Shown in pieces: positions 1 to 11,345 of a DNA stretch of 64,000 nucleotides. Every line of letters begins with the position of its first letter. Position 1 is the stretch's first letter. The translations under genes and the position numbers were made by a program. The stretch is from Paramacrobiotus metropolitanus (taxonomy: Eukaryota; Tardigrada; Eutardigrada; Parachela; Macrobiotidae): NCBI RefSeq assembly GCF_019649055.1, contig NW_026570221.1, positions 558,001-622,000 on the forward strand, written 5' to 3'. The notes under the pieces are model-generated. The model ran no database searches and was not told the origin of the DNA. It saw only the letters and a program-made list of their open reading frames with translations.

Positions 1-540
1 ACCAAATTATTTTCGCGCTTTCGACACGTAATACGTACGTTCACTTAAGTAGGAGCAGTACGTTAGTTCAAACACTTTCAGCCGGGAATCATATGTGCTA
101 ATACGTGTACCTGCTGATAAAAGTTTACTCAGCAAGCGTTTTAAATTATCATTAAACGACACCCGTCATCTGACCCATTGCCCAAGCGTTAAAAATAAAA
201 TCAAGCACTCTAAAAGCGACACATTCAAAGTGAGCTAGAACACAAGCTTAGATGTCAGTACTGATTTTCCTGATCAAGTTTAAGCCGAACTCGTTAACCT
301 GTGTAAAAACTCAGTAAATCAACTGGCCGCCAACTTGCTGATGACTTTTTACTGACCGACAAAATGTTTACCCGACAATTTGCTAATATAACAGATCGAT
401 GATTGACAAAATGCTGGACGACAGTTTGCTGAACCCCGACAATTCGTTGACGACGATGTACTGACTATTTGAGGCTAGGAAAACATAAGAAACGTAACCG
501 AACATAAGAAAACACGAAATAAACACAAGGATAACGGCCC
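1..540. other. Unannotated AT-rich sequence at window edge
   Basis: No open frame, repeat or RNA gene that I can support is visible here. It is ordinary non-coding sequence leading into the low-complexity foldback that follows. Confidence 0.4.
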
Positions 541-1115
541 GCGCTCAAGCTCGGACTTGGACTCGGACTACTAAAATTTGGACTTGGACTTCACTTGGAC
601 TCTAAAACTCGGACTTCGCTTGGACTTTAAAACTTGGACTTCACTTGAACTCTCAAACTCGGACTCTATGACTTAGACTTGGATATAGGCGTTTCTCATG
701 TCTTCTTACGTTTCTTCATGTTTTCTCAGGTTTCTGAATTCTGAGGCTTTTTCGGTTTTCTTAGGTTTCTTAGGCTTGTTGGGTGTTCTTAGGTTTCTCA
801 GGTTACTAACATTTCTTAGGTTATCTAGGTATTCTTTGGTATTCTGAGAAACCTAAGAAACCTAAGAAACCTAAGAATCCTAAGAAACCTAGGAACACCA
901 AAGAACACCAAAGAAACCTAAGAATAAGCTAAGAAACTTCAGAAACTTAAGAAACCTAAGAAAACATGAAGAAACGTAAGAAGACAGAAGAAACATAAGG
1001 AACGCCTAATTCCAAGTCCAAGTCATAAAGTCCAAGTTTTAGAGTCCAAGTGAAGTCCAAGTTTTAGTAGTCCAAGTCCGAGTCCAAGTCCGAGTTTGAG
1101 CTTGGGCCAAGGATA
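541..1115. repeat. Low-complexity foldback repeat
   Basis: The outer parts (about 541-680 and 1010-1110) are made of short units such as GGACTTGGACTC on one side and the reverse complement GAGTCCAAGTCC on the other. The inner parts carry TTTCTTAGG on the left and CCTAAGAAA on the right, meeting near 840. The whole stretch can therefore fold on itself. The CCTAAGAAA 9-mer array recurs near 5870-6010, 14520-14830, 37740-37860 and 54200-54310. Reading frames here only reflect the short repeat. Confidence 0.7.
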
Positions 1116-1400
1116 ACATAAGAAAACGTACGAAAAGCAAATAAGAAGATATAAGACGATAAGAAAACATAAGAACGTAATTTGAAGAAAGTATAAGAAA
1201 ACGTAAAACAACACCGAATATAAGAAACCAAAGAGAACAAAAGAAAAACATAAGAACCAAAGGCGAGCTAAGAAACCAAATTGATTAAAAAAACCGAAGG
1301 AAAAGTAACCGAAAAGCCTAAAATCCTAGAACCCAGAGTGGTAAGCAGGCTGTCGGTAAACAAAATAGATTTAGCAAAACGTCGGGCAGCAAACCGGAAG

Positions 1401-2618
1401 TCACCAATATTCGGAGCCCTCGGTGTGCCCATTAATCCACTTCTGGGTTGCATCATCCACCTCCAACCAGCCTTTATTCTCCGGTCGCCTACCACTATAT
1501 TCGGCGCCGGTGCGCGTGAATGAAACATTCCCGTAGCATACCGGCGTAGCCTGACGAAGCACTTCCAGATTCACACGATACAAGGGCAGCGTTTTCATCA
1601 CAAGTTTTCCGTCGATGAAGCCCATTCTGCTATCATATATCGCCTCTAGATAGGCATGCCATATCGGAGCTGGTGCCGGAATGGGATCCGATTCTCGATT
1701 TGCAACTATCGCACGCACCCAAACACGCTGGCTGCTCAGAACGTCATCTAATCGACGAAGTTTTAAATCGGGGCTCTCAGTCGTCCAAATAGTTTCCGCC
1801 CACATATCCGCCGTGAAATTTTCGGTTGTGGTGGCGTTTAACGGGAAAACTGTCGATATTCCACTGACCAATCTGTCTATTTGCTCCTCATCGACGAACT
1901 CGTTTTGGCCCATCATCTTTTCAACCGCTGATGCAACGAGTGTTTTAGTAAAATTGGCGTAATCATTGGGCTGCATATACCCGTAGTTCTGACCGGTTGA
2001 GAGGCGTTCCACAGAGGCGTTGACGATTGCGTTGGACGAAAAATGTTTTGTATCGATGCACATCGGAGCTGAGCGAACACTCGGGGCGATTTGTGCAAAG
2101 GCAAGAAATAGGCGCGACGCCAACATTTTGGGGTTGTTTTGGAGGTCGGTCAATGTTTCGTTACATCCCGCGTCCGTTTGGCAGCAAATACTCAGGTTGA
2201 CCGGTGGTTGATCGCTGGCCATGGGCTGCCAACCAGTAGTTATAAGCGTTCCATTGGAGTCGTAGGTTGAATACCCCAGCAGGAGCCATCTAAGCTTCAA
2301 CGGATAAGAACCAATTTTGGCAGAAATTTCGTTGGAAACGACGTCCCGCAAAGGATTAGGATTTTCACCAGTAAAAAAATGATCCTGTTTATAGAGTTCT
2401 GCTGAGACGATCAGGCAGCTCGTATTTGTCTTGACTCTCACCCAAACGGAACTCTCGAATTGCAACAGACGATCCGCCGGTGCATACAAGAGCGGCCACT
2501 TATCGGATGTGCTGTTCAAGACTTGAATTTGGATGTGTTCGAAGGGGTCTTCTTCAACACAGTCAGCCGTATAAACGAGCAAGGGAATGATCAGTGCAAT
2601 ATAACGAAAACGGCCCAT
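1401..2618 (-). CDS. Predicted secreted glycoprotein, unknown family (405 aa, single exon)
   Basis: I do not recognise this family. The ATG at 2618 opens with a basic residue run and a hydrophobic core (MGRFRYIALIIPLLVYTADC), a good signal peptide with cleavage near residue 20. The mature part has no further membrane segment. It carries about ten N-glycosylation sequons (for example NSTS, NTSC, NLSIC, NETL, NASVE, NATT) and several cysteines that could form disulfides, so an extracellular role is likely. Landmarks shared with the decayed relatives downstream are VERLSTGQNY, NEFVDEEQIDRLV, DVLSSQRVWVRA and YRVNLEVLRQ-PVCYGNVSFT. These show that the frame is a real, conserved protein. It is the only intact copy of three in the first 10 kb. 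The upstream flank (2820-3145) is also duplicated near the other copies. The stop is TGA at 1401-1403. Confidence 0.72.
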   Translation of the reverse strand: MGRFRYIALIIPLLVYTADCVEEDPFEHIQIQVLNSTSDKWPLLYAPADRLLQFESSVWVRVKTNTSCLIVSAELYKQDHFFTGENPNPLRDVVSNEISAKIGSYPLKLRWLLLGYSTYDSNGTLITTGWQPMASDQPPVNLSICCQTDAGCNETLTDLQNNPKMLASRLFLAFAQIAPSVRSAPMCIDTKHFSSNAIVNASVERLSTGQNYGYMQPNDYANFTKTLVASAVEKMMGQNEFVDEEQIDRLVSGISTVFPLNATTTENFTADMWAETIWTTESPDLKLRRLDDVLSSQRVWVRAIVANRESDPIPAPAPIWHAYLEAIYDSRMGFIDGKLVMKTLPLYRVNLEVLRQATPVCYGNVSFTRTGAEYSGRRPENKGWLEVDDATQKWINGHTEGSEYW

Positions 2619-2819
2619 TTTACGCAGAAGCTGGGTAGTCAGTCACCCAGGTCAACGGGACAACTGGTCTGTGGTTATAATGTTAACATAAAATTATTGG
2701 TACCAAAATCAACGTTTTGCGTTTGTGTACATTTACAGCGGGTAATTGAGCGCATCTGGCTGATTAAGGCTTGAAATTCTGATTACGCTTAAGGCAAATA
2801 ACGGCGCCTATGTGGCGGT

Positions 2820-3145
2820 AATTGTCGAAAATCTTGTATTACATAGCACAGCAGTTCCGTATCCTGATTAGTGATTACTAAGCATAGAACATTAAAATAT
2901 AAACTGTCCTTCAGGGATTTTGTGGTGGTCGTTGTTGATTAATGATATATTTTAGTTCCGCAACCACACATTTCAGTTTAATAATCGAATTCTGGCAAGC
3001 TGACATGACGAGTCATGCTGTCGTTACCAACGGCTGTTTTTATCAGCACAAAAATCAGCATATTTCCGTATGAGCTTCTTAGAATGCCTAGCGAACAAGC
3101 ATGCTTTGCAATGCAAGCAAAGCACAGAAACGGTCGATTCCGGCT
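2820..3145 (-). repeat. Duplicated upstream flank of the secreted-protein gene
   Basis: This non-coding block just upstream (minus strand) of the secreted-protein gene recurs with divergence at 10090-10440, in part at 11125-11345 and weakly at 6560-6720. Shared landmarks are the GACGAGTCATGCTGTCGTT run, a preceding ATTCTGGCA and a following CCAACGGCTGTTTT. It marks old segmental duplication of gene plus promoter region. Confidence 0.65.
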
Positions 3146-4180
3146 TGGCAGCTTTTAACGATGAATCGAGGTATTAAGTACGAGTACTTCCTGGATCCAA
3201 GGTAATTTGGAGCGACTATGTCCGCGCACGGACAGATAGGCAAGACCGGACCGGCATTAGGCCGATCAACACAAGATTCTGCCGCTCCGCGGTCATGGTT
3301 GTCACAAGGACGACGACTAGTAAATAATAAGAAAACCTAGGAAATCTTAACAAGCCTAGACAGCTAAAACTTTCTCAGCCGAACGTTAGCCTAAATGTAT
3401 GAGATGCAACAGCTATGCCGGTATGCTCCCAGCGAAAGTTAAACTTGGAAAGTGCACTCGCATTTTCCGGCACTCCATGACCGAAGCGTAGCCCGACTAT
3501 ATTACAGGAATGAGTGATTGGTACTCTACGTTTACACCAAATCCCATTTGAACGCAAGCAAACCTCTTCGGTTATTTAATTATCGCTCGCATATTAATGC
3601 TGGGTTGGTAATCTTTAGTACAATGACTAACGGGACCTCGGCCCCTGACCTCGGTCAACATTTATGTATAATTTGTGAATAACTGTTTGGAAACCGTGAA
3701 AAATCTTGGTCTATTCGGCTCCATGGATTATTTTAATGTCGGTTTACGCAGTGTTGTGCTCGGTCACCGCAAAAAAAATGCCTATATGAACGGTCGAGTT
3801 TGACGGTGATTGAATGCACATTCGCAAGGTTAGCAGAACGCTCTAAGTCAAGCCAAGCCACGCGCATAAATTAGACGTATGTCTGGACCAGCCGTTGCCA
3901 GCACGCTGCTTTAGCCTAGCCGTTGTCTACGCCCAGCTGCCAATTTAATACGCTACGTTCAACACCAATCATGCTACTGTATGCGTGTGCGCGTTTCCAT
4001 ACACCATACTTTGTGGTTTAACTTGGCCGGGCGTCAAAGTAATAAACTCAAATTCAGCATTTTATGCAGTTTTTTAGCAACTGGCTATTCCCACCACCCA
4101 GACTCCCTATTTTGACTGTGTTGATAGCGAGGCTATAACTATCAGCAAACAGAATCTTTTTATACGTGAATAACAAACTC
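3146..4180. other. Intergenic, no supported feature
   Basis: About 1 kb between the secreted-protein gene and its first decayed relative. I see only short chance frames and no clear repeat. Confidence 0.4.
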
Positions 4181-4243
4181 CATGAAAATTGTCACAAAGA
4201 GGTGGGACCAGTCAACACACATCTGCCAGAGCCTTGAAAGTGG

Positions 4244-5460
4244 TCAGAAGATGGTGGTCGAATTTGATTTTAAAACGGTAAAGCAATGGAAATTGTTCAA
4301 GTCCCAAACAACCCATTTGTCCTCATTAGAACACTTCAGAATTATTCCATCATCCAACACGATTGCGTCGATATTCGTTGGTGCAGTACCAGTATATTCG
4401 ACACTGGGGCTTGTGTATGAAACATTCCCGTTGCATACCGGCGCATTTTGACGGAGCACGTCCAGATTCACACGATACATGGGAAGCGTTTTCAGTACAG
4501 CTTTCCCGTCGATGATGTCCATTCTGCTGTCCAGTCTAACCTCTCGAAAGGCCTGCCATAGCGAATCTGGTGCTGGAGAGGTAGGCCATTCCTCACCTGC
4601 AGTCATCTCGCGCACCCAGCCAGGTACGCTGGCTGCTGAGAACGTCATCCAAGCGGCGTACTTTTATATCAACCCGCTCGGTCTCCGAAATCGTTGCCGC
4701 CAATTATCCGCCGCGAAGTTTGCGGTTGTTGTGGTGTCAAACGGGAAAAGCACCGACATTTCACGAACCAGTCTGTCCATTTCTTCTTCGTCGACGAACT
4801 CGTTTTTGTCCAACATTTTTCGATGGTTGTTGCAACAAGTGTTTTCATGAACTGTCGTAATCACTGGGTTGCATGCAAATGTAATTTTGTCCGGTTGAGA
4901 GGCGTTCCACGGAGGCGTTGAGAATCGCGTTGGACGGAAGGTTTTTCGTATCGAAGCACATCGGAGATGAGCGAACATTCAGGGCGGTCGTTGCGCAGGC
5001 CACAAACAGACGCGATGCAAAATTCGGGCGGTCGTTTTGCAGCGCAGCCAGTGTTTCGTTCCACGCCGCCACTGTTGAAGAGCAAATGCTCAGGGATACC
5101 GACGGTGGATTGCTGGTCAAGGGCTGCCAGCCTGTGATTGTGACCGTTTGGGTGGAATCATTGGTTGAATACCCCATCAGCAGCCATTTGAACTTCAATG
5201 GAAAGATCTTGGAAGAAAGACCCACTTTGGACGAAATTTCACGGGAAACAAAGTCTCCCACAGGTTCTTTTTCCTTGTACGGGTTGTACAGTTTTACAGT
5301 GACATGCAAACACCTAGTATTAGCATCGATGCTCACTGCAGCGGAATCGGAATATGCTCGCAACAGACGCGTCAACGGTGCGTAGAAAAGCGGAGTCCTA
5401 TCGGATGTGGTGTTGGAGACTTGAATTTGGAAACTCCTGTAAGGGAGTTGGAACGTCGTC
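4244..5460 (-). pseudogene. Decayed paralog of the secreted glycoprotein gene
   Basis: Three minus-strand frames read in succession match the 405-aa protein. About 5440-4845 corresponds to the region from QIQV-NTTSD through VERLSTGQNYICMQPSDY. About 4800-4664 carries NEFVDEEEMDRLVREMSVLFPF. 4648-4244 carries SLWQAFREVRLDSRM-DIIDGK through YRVNLDVLRQNAPVCNGNVSYT. Frame changes near 4850 and 4660 and a stop just upstream of 5460 separate them, and no signal peptide is found. This is a frameshifted, 5'-truncated copy. Introns are an unlikely alternative because the intact paralog has none. Confidence 0.75.
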
Positions 5461-5624
5461 TAAGTTAGGTCAGCTATTTCTGAAAAGGCAACATTATTAT
5501 TTGTCGCGTGGTGCAGTAATTCGTCGTAATTGCATCGACGCAAAAGCGTGAAAACCTGCTTTACCGTGCGGTCTGAATACCGTTCTGCTGGCAGCTGTGG
5601 TGTTCACTGATTTCTGTTTTTCGG

Positions 5625-6232
5625 GGCACCGCGACATTTCGCCGAGGACAACTAGTCGCAGGACTTTTGGCCGCAGACATTTTGCCGCGAGGATATGTCG
5701 CCGCGCGACATTTCGTCGCGGGACATTTAGCCGGCAGGACATTACTCCGCGAGACATTTCGTCGCAAGTCCGTTTCGACGCTGAGACAATTCGCCGCGAG
5801 ACTGTCTCGACGAAAACTCCTTTTTACCATACAAAGTTTCCTTAGGATCATTGAAACTGTCAGGAACACATGAGAAAAACTTCAGGAACACACAAGAAAC
5901 AAAGAAAAAATTTGGTAAACCATAAAAGAACGAATCCTACGAACCACAAGAACAACCTAAGAAACCTAAGAAACCTAAGATAACCTAAGAAAATCTTCTT
6001 AGAAACCTGGGAAAACCGCGAAAATTTAGCATGTCGAATTCTTTTGCGGCGAATTGTCCGCGACCAGACGTCTTGCGTCAAAATGTCGCAAAGTCATAAT
6101 GTCTCAATGCAAATTGTCCCAAACCGAGTTATCCCAGCGTCCAAATGTCCCGCGGCGGAATGTCTTTGCGGCGAGAAGTCGTGCGTCGAATTTAATTGCG
6201 GCGAAATGTCACACTCCCAAATGTCCGGGTGC
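5625..6232. mobile_element. Array-type element, copy 1 (GCACC-ended)
   Basis: The element starts with GGGCACCGCGACATTTCGCC and ends with the reverse complement of CGCACCCGGACATTT, so the two tips form a short imperfect inverted repeat. The inside consists of degenerate 15-16 bp units around GACATTTCGCCGCG. These point one way on the left (5625-5815) and the opposite way on the right (6030-6232), separated by a CCTAAGAAA array (5870-6010). The same architecture is at 37486-38206 and, partly, at 53955-54310. No protein is encoded, so it is probably non-autonomous. Confidence 0.65.
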
Positions 6233-6356
6233 GAATGCGATAATGTGATTAGACCGTAAAGCGGAATCCTTACTAACGTCCCTGCTCTGAGTGGTATTGA
6301 TGGCGGAAGATGTGTTGTCAGTACCAGATATTGCGCTGTCTGCAGAAAACATTTCA

Positions 6357-6556
6357 TATAGGGGGCAAAACTAAGCGTGTTCCACGGTTCCCCTGTATTG
6401 CTGCCGTCACCCGGCTGGAGTGTGACGTTACGGCAATACATATGGTTAAATCTGGCGCGGTACATAAGCGCCATGTTTAGCCACAACGTAAAACTCCAGG
6501 CGGGTGACGGCAGCAATACAGGGGAACCGTGGAACACGTTTAGTTTTGCCCCTTAT
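6357..6556. mobile_element. Short foldback element with near-perfect inverted arms
   Basis: About 65 bp at 6360-6425 (GGGGGCAAAACTAAGCGTG, then a CCCCTGTATTGCTGCCGTCA core) recurs inverted at 6493-6553 with very few differences. The loop of roughly 65 bp itself has a smaller hairpin (TGGCGC/GCGCCA). It has no coding capacity and looks like a MITE or foldback insertion. A clear target duplication was not seen. Confidence 0.65.
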
Positions 6557-7404
6557 ATTCATAAGACTATAAACTGATTTGTCCTGGACCGCACATTTAT
6601 GCTGATAATTAGGTACTGCATCAGATTCTGGCAAGCTGGCACGGCGAGTCATACTGTCTTCATTAACGCAATATTACGTATATCCGAATGGCACTTCTGA
6701 GATCTAACAATGTTGCATGTTTTTTCCCGCAAGTAATAAACGATGACGCTCGATTCCGGCATCGCTGCTCTTAAGTATTAACGATGTATTAACCCTAGAA
6801 CTAATTACGAGCCGCTCAGGTCGGCCGGACCGGATGCTGCCCCCGGGCGCGAGATAGCGTAATTCGGACACAAAAACAGCCAGGAAACCGGCAACCTCCG
6901 CAACCACTCATTCCCACTTTATGGTTCCATCATCAAACACGATTCCGCCTCCATTCGCGGGTCGCATAACAGTATATAGGGCGCTGGCGCTCGTCAATGA
7001 AACATTCCCGTTGCATACCGGCGTATTCTGACGGAGCACTTTCAGATTCACACGATACATGGGCAGTGTTTTCAGTACGAGTTTTCCATCCCTAAAGCCT
7101 ATTCTGCTGTCCTGCTTCGCCTTTAGAGAGGCTTGCCAAATCGGAGCTGGTGCTGGAATGGGATCCCATGTTGCAGTTGCAACCATCGCGCGTGTAGCCG
7201 GCAGGAAGGGGGACGGGTGGATGGTGGATCTTCAATGAAAGTCATCCACCTTTCTGCAAAGGTCATCCACCTTTCTCATCCACCTTTTTGTAAAGGTCAT
7301 CCACCTTTCTCATCCACCTTTTTGTAAAGGTTATCCACAGTCAGAGGCTGCCATAAAGACGGCTGTCCGTGGGTATCTCAGCGAAGGGAGGGCGGTCAGA
7401 TGAG

Positions 7405-7514
7405 TCCGAAAGAATTTCCTGTTGAGGAAATTCTGAAAAATGGCGACGGAGCGGAATCGAACCGCTGGCTACCGAGTGTGTGATCCACGTAGCACAGCCA
7501 CTGTGCCATCGCCG
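7405..7514 (-). repeat. tRNA-derived SINE fragment (copy 3)
   Basis: Read on the minus strand, this has a Pol III A box (TGGCACAGTGG) and B box (GGTTCGATTCC). It ends in a GCGATGG/CCGTCGC-type acceptor followed by TTTTTCAG. The same order and the TACG-GGATC-GTAGCC core occur in the copies at 37879 and 57241. The anticodon arm does not fold to a 7-base loop, so I call it a SINE head rather than a tRNA gene. Confidence 0.55.
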
Positions 7515-8153
7515 TTGTTGGCTGAGATCAAGATATTTGTGCTTGAGCTTGAGCCAACCAGGTAGACGGGCGGATGGGGCGGCTGTCCTGAGTGCAGAGC
7601 CCTCTGCTCTGACACCACCTTTCTGCAAAGTCATCCGCCTTTCTGTCGATTGTCGAACTTATCTACATTTTTTCAGCTTATTCAGTACAACAATTTTTTA
7701 GTAATTGCTACACTTTTTGGTAAACAACTCTCGTATCAATATGATTAAATTATTCTAGCAGTCGTACACACCATTTCTGCCAAGCTGTTTCTGGTAGTCA
7801 CTAATCTACCGTCGGCGTCCTGGTGTGTCTAAGAAGATATGAAATTTGGAATACCATTTCCGGTCACAATGCGTGCGCAGACTGGCCGTGGCCATAGTGT
7901 ATGGTCTGTCTTGTACCATGTGCTGAGCTGCACCTATCAGGAAAATGGCAAATGCATCTCATTGCGCATTGGCAGAACGGAGCGTAGCTCTTCGAGATGA
8001 AGGCGAAAATACAGCAAAGTCCTCGTACTGGTTGCCGTGTTCGCGCGATTACGTATAGCAAAGGTTTTTGCAAACTTTTTTTGCACAGGACTCATTGCAT
8101 CGCGAACAATTCAATTCTGGACCACGGACAGCAAGGCAAACTAAAGTGGGGAC

Positions 8154-8204
8154 ACTGCAGCACTTTAAGTGAGTGTTGACAACACTCACTTAAAGTGCTG
8201 CAGT
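8154..8204. repeat. Near-perfect 51-bp palindrome
   Basis: Two 25-bp arms starting ACTGCAGCACTTTAAGTGAG, with a single central base, read identically on both strands. It lies inside the 2.6-kb TIR element and could be a nested hairpin element or a cruciform site. Confidence 0.8.
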
Positions 8205-10089
8205 ATCCACCTTTCTATAAAGGTCATACACCTTTCTGCTAAGGTTGCTAAGGTCATCCACCTTTCTCTAAAGGTCATCATTATTTCTGTCTTGGGTTAT
8301 TTACGTTCGAAGCAGTTGCATCCAGTTTTATCTTCGACCATATATCGGTAAATGTGGAGAAATGCTTGTAATGCAATCATGAAACGCTTTTGTAAGCCAT
8401 TCATTTACTGATGACAGAAGATCTGATATTCGTTAATAACGGCGCCAAATATTTTGAAAAATGTCTGTTAATTTCGCAAGACTGAAGTGCTCTGTACAGG
8501 AAGTCCAGCAGGACTTGTTCGCGGTGGAAAGCTACATGCAAGCTTTGCAAAGCTGAAAAATAATGATACTCTCCTAAGTGATTTTGCTGTTCGAAGTGAC
8601 TGATGATTGTCAATTCCGTTTTCTTTGTGCCTGCTCTTTCTTCTGTGACCTCTGTAACCATTTTTCTAGTATAGAAAAAGTTTCGGTGCCATTTTAACGA
8701 ATATGCCTGGTTCAGTGCAGAGTCTAATAATTTTTAAAAAATAATCAGTATCTTGTTCTGGATTTCGTCAATTATTGAACGACTTTCAACAGCGTTAGAT
8801 GACTCCAACATCCATTTTTCTGTACATGTATCGGTTGCTGAACGAAAGGAAAAGTAAATACAGTTTTATCGAACAAAAATAACCTTAGACAGAAAGGTTG
8901 ATGACCTTTACAGAAAGGTGGATGACCTTTGCAGAAAGGTGGATGACCTTTGCAGAAAGGTGGATGAACTTTGCAGAATGGTGAATGAACTCTGAAGAAA
9001 GGATCATTAGCATGACAACACTTGGTGTTAGTTGCTCAACTTCCGCACATGAGTCTGCTTTGCTGTTTGTGCTCCAGAACCGCACTGTTCGTGATACTAG
9101 TAGAATCAATCCTAGTGCACAAAAAGTAGCAAAACTGTTACTGACAAACTGTATAAGCTGCGCGAACACGGCAATCCAAACGAAGAAGTTGCCGTTTTTT
9201 CACCTTCAACTCGAAAAGCTGCGCTCCGTTTTTCTAGTGCTCAATTACGTGCATGTTCTTGATGGTTGGAACAGCAATAATAGCATATGGTAACTACAAT
9301 ATAAGTCACACCCTACAGTATGGCTACGGCTGCTCCCAGCATATTATGGCGGGAACTGGTATTGATATGGCAGAATAAGTCCAAATACACACCATGAAGC
9401 CGACTTTGGATAAGTCAATAGCGGATTCCATTAACCGCTTGGCAGAAAAGGTGTATACGAGCGATAGAAAGATTAAATCATATTGGTACGAGAGTTACAA
9501 GTATTTACCACATTAGGTGGAAATGACTGAAAAATCAATTGCGCTAATTAATCTTTATACAGAATATAAGAAAGTTAAAATAGTCGACTAACAGGTGGGT
9601 TACCTTCGGCAGAACGGTAATGACTTTGCAGAAAGGTGGATAACCTTTGCAAAAAGGTGGATGACCTTTAAAAAAGGTGGACGAGAAAGGTGGATGACCT
9701 TTGCAGAAAGGTGGATGACCTTTAAAAAAGGTGGACGAGAAAGGTGGATGACCTTCATTGAAGATCCACCATCCACCCGTCCACCTTCCTGCCCGCTACA
9801 CGCGCGCACCCAAACACGCTGGCTGCTGAGGACGTCCTCCAAGCTGCGCACTTTTACATCGGCCCGATCAGTCGGAATAAATCGAAAATTAAACCGAAAA
9901 CGGCCCATTTTACCAAGAAGCTCTGTAGGGACAACGCGGCAGGCTCCATTCTGTGGTATATTGCTGACATAAAACTAACGGGACAAACATCAACGTTTTG
10001 CGTTTGTATACAGCGGCTAATTGAACGCATCTGGCCTATTTAGGATTGAAATTCTGATTACCTTAAGGTTAATAACAGCGCGTATGTGT

Positions 10090-10440
10090 CGGTAATAGTC
10101 CAAAATCTAATAGCACATAGCATAATGGTGCGGTTCCCTGACCAAGCATAAACGTGATGTTATAACTTAAACTGCGCTTCAAGGGTTTTGTGGTGGCTGT
10201 TGTTGATCAATTATAATATAATATTTGAGTTCCGCAACTGCACGCCAAGTATTAAATCCAATTCTGGCAGGCTGGCAGGACGAGTCATGCTGTCGTCTGA
10301 CTCGTTACCAACGGCTGTTTTCATCAGGACTACAATCAACATATTTCCGTATCGAGCTTCTTAGAATGCTTAGAGAACTGGCGTGATTTGCACCGCAAGC
10401 AAAACACAGTCACCGCCGATTCCGGCACTGCTGCAGTTAA
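10090..10440 (-). repeat. Second copy of the secreted-gene upstream flank
   Basis: Homologous to 2820-3145. It lies upstream of the remnant start at 9908, as expected if gene and flank were duplicated together. Landmarks are TTTTGTGGTGG, GACGAGTCATGCTGTCGT and CATATTTCCGTAT. Confidence 0.6.
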
Positions 10441-10538
10441 CGTTAAGTTGACTGTAATTGATTACGAGCACATACAGTGATCTGGATGATGGCGCCTATG
10501 TGTCAGTAGTATTCGCAAATTTAGTTCCGCATCCTGCT

Positions 10539-10929
10539 TGCTATGCACAATTGTAGGATATGAAGGTATTGTACTGTAGCGTATGATATGGACTCGTATC
10601 GTAGCACCCGTATCGTATAACGCGGGGCCGTATGGGCGCCACGCGTATCCTCGACAGCGAACAGCGGAGAACCCGGATGAGGCTTTATTGCCGAATCTAA
10701 TGCGCACCGTGGCGCAGCAACACCAGACTAACAAGGAAGGATTCTGCAGCCAGTGCAACTGTGCTGCAGATCCGTCAAAACTGCGCAGCAATGTGCGGGG
10801 TGGAAATCCCCAGAAACAGCGAATAGCCACTCAGGAGGGCGGAGCGTCCCTCCGTTACATTGCTATGCACAATTGTAGGATATGAAGGTATTGTACTGTA
10901 GCGTATGATATGGACTCGTATCGTAGCAC
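10539..10929. repeat. 69-bp direct repeats flanking a 253-bp insert (TRIM-like)
   Basis: Identical 69-bp blocks occupy 10539-10607 and 10861-10929. Each begins TGCTATGCACAATTG and ends near GTAGCAC, so TG...CA boundaries are possible. The spacer holds a segment (about 10760-10880) that matches 51895-52010 on the opposite strand. It could be a terminal-repeat miniature retroelement or a simple duplication. No primer-binding site or target duplication was identified. Confidence 0.5.
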
Positions 10930-11124
10930 TTTAATGTGTATCGCAACTGAGCAGAGAACTGACTGACTGACATGGGAAGAACCGTAACCAGAGAACAGAA
11001 GAAGCACAGAAAGTTGCTAGGACGAAGGACAGAGAACAGAAATATAGAAAGTTCAAGAAGGTCAAGAAACACGCGAATCTAGATACATCACAACAATCGT
11101 GATACAGTATTACTAGTATGTAAT

Positions 11125-11345
11125 AACATGCTTCAGGGGTTGTGCGGCGGTCGTTGCTGATTGATAATATGTATACAGAATTTTAGCTCCGCAGCCGCAC
11201 GTTTCTGCTAGATATGGAATCCGATTCTTGCAAGCCTGGAGGACGAGTCATGCTGTCGTTGCCAGCGGCTATTTGCACCAGCACAAATATCAACATCTAT
11301 CTCTATGGCACTTCTCAAAATGTCTGACGAGCTTGCTCGTTTTTC
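11125..11345 (-). repeat. Partial copy of the secreted-gene upstream flank
   Basis: Diverged match to 2880-3100, including the GACGAGTCATGCTGTCGTTG run. No linked coding remnant was found. Confidence 0.5.

Larger units (their letters stand above)
7193..9800. mobile_element. 2.6-kb TIR element with CGCGCG target duplication
   Basis: Both tips begin TGTAGC-GGCAGGAAGG-GGACGGGTGGATGG and continue as an inverted repeat of about 57 bp. The flanks are CGCGCG at 7187-7192 and at 9801-9806, a 6-bp duplication. Removing the element repairs the secreted-protein remnant. Subterminal regions hold many copies of a 21-bp unit around GGTCATCCACCTTTCTGCAAA (7239-7330, 8205-8285, 8885-8985 and 9595-9765). No transposase is recognisable, so it is non-autonomous. 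A 127-bp relative lies at 57906-58032. Confidence 0.75.
6908..9908 (-). pseudogene. Third secreted-protein paralog, internally deleted and split by an element
   Basis: On the minus strand 9908-9801 reads the start MGRFRF joined directly to DVKVRSLEDVLSSQRVWVRA. About 250 internal residues of the 405-aa paralog are therefore missing. The frame then stops at an inserted element (7193-9800). It resumes at 7192-6908 with DPIPAPAPIWQA through PMYRVNLKVLRQNTPVCNGNVSLT. Removing the insert and one CGCGCG copy restores the join seen in the intact gene (VWVRA-IVA). This is a non-functional remnant whose order of damage cannot be told. Confidence 0.72.

Noticed and set aside
1281-1523. 80-codon plus-strand frame and other frames opposite the secreted-protein gene
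   Set aside because: They are antisense shadows of the conserved minus-strand gene.
7239-7330. CRISPR-like array of about 21-bp units (also 8885-8985, 9595-9765)
   Set aside because: The units are contiguous without unique spacers, lie at the ends of a TIR element, and the sequence is eukaryotic.
7442-7514. tRNA gene on the minus strand
   Set aside because: The anticodon arm does not pair and spacing between T arm and acceptor is off; it shares the SINE tail TTTTTCAG.
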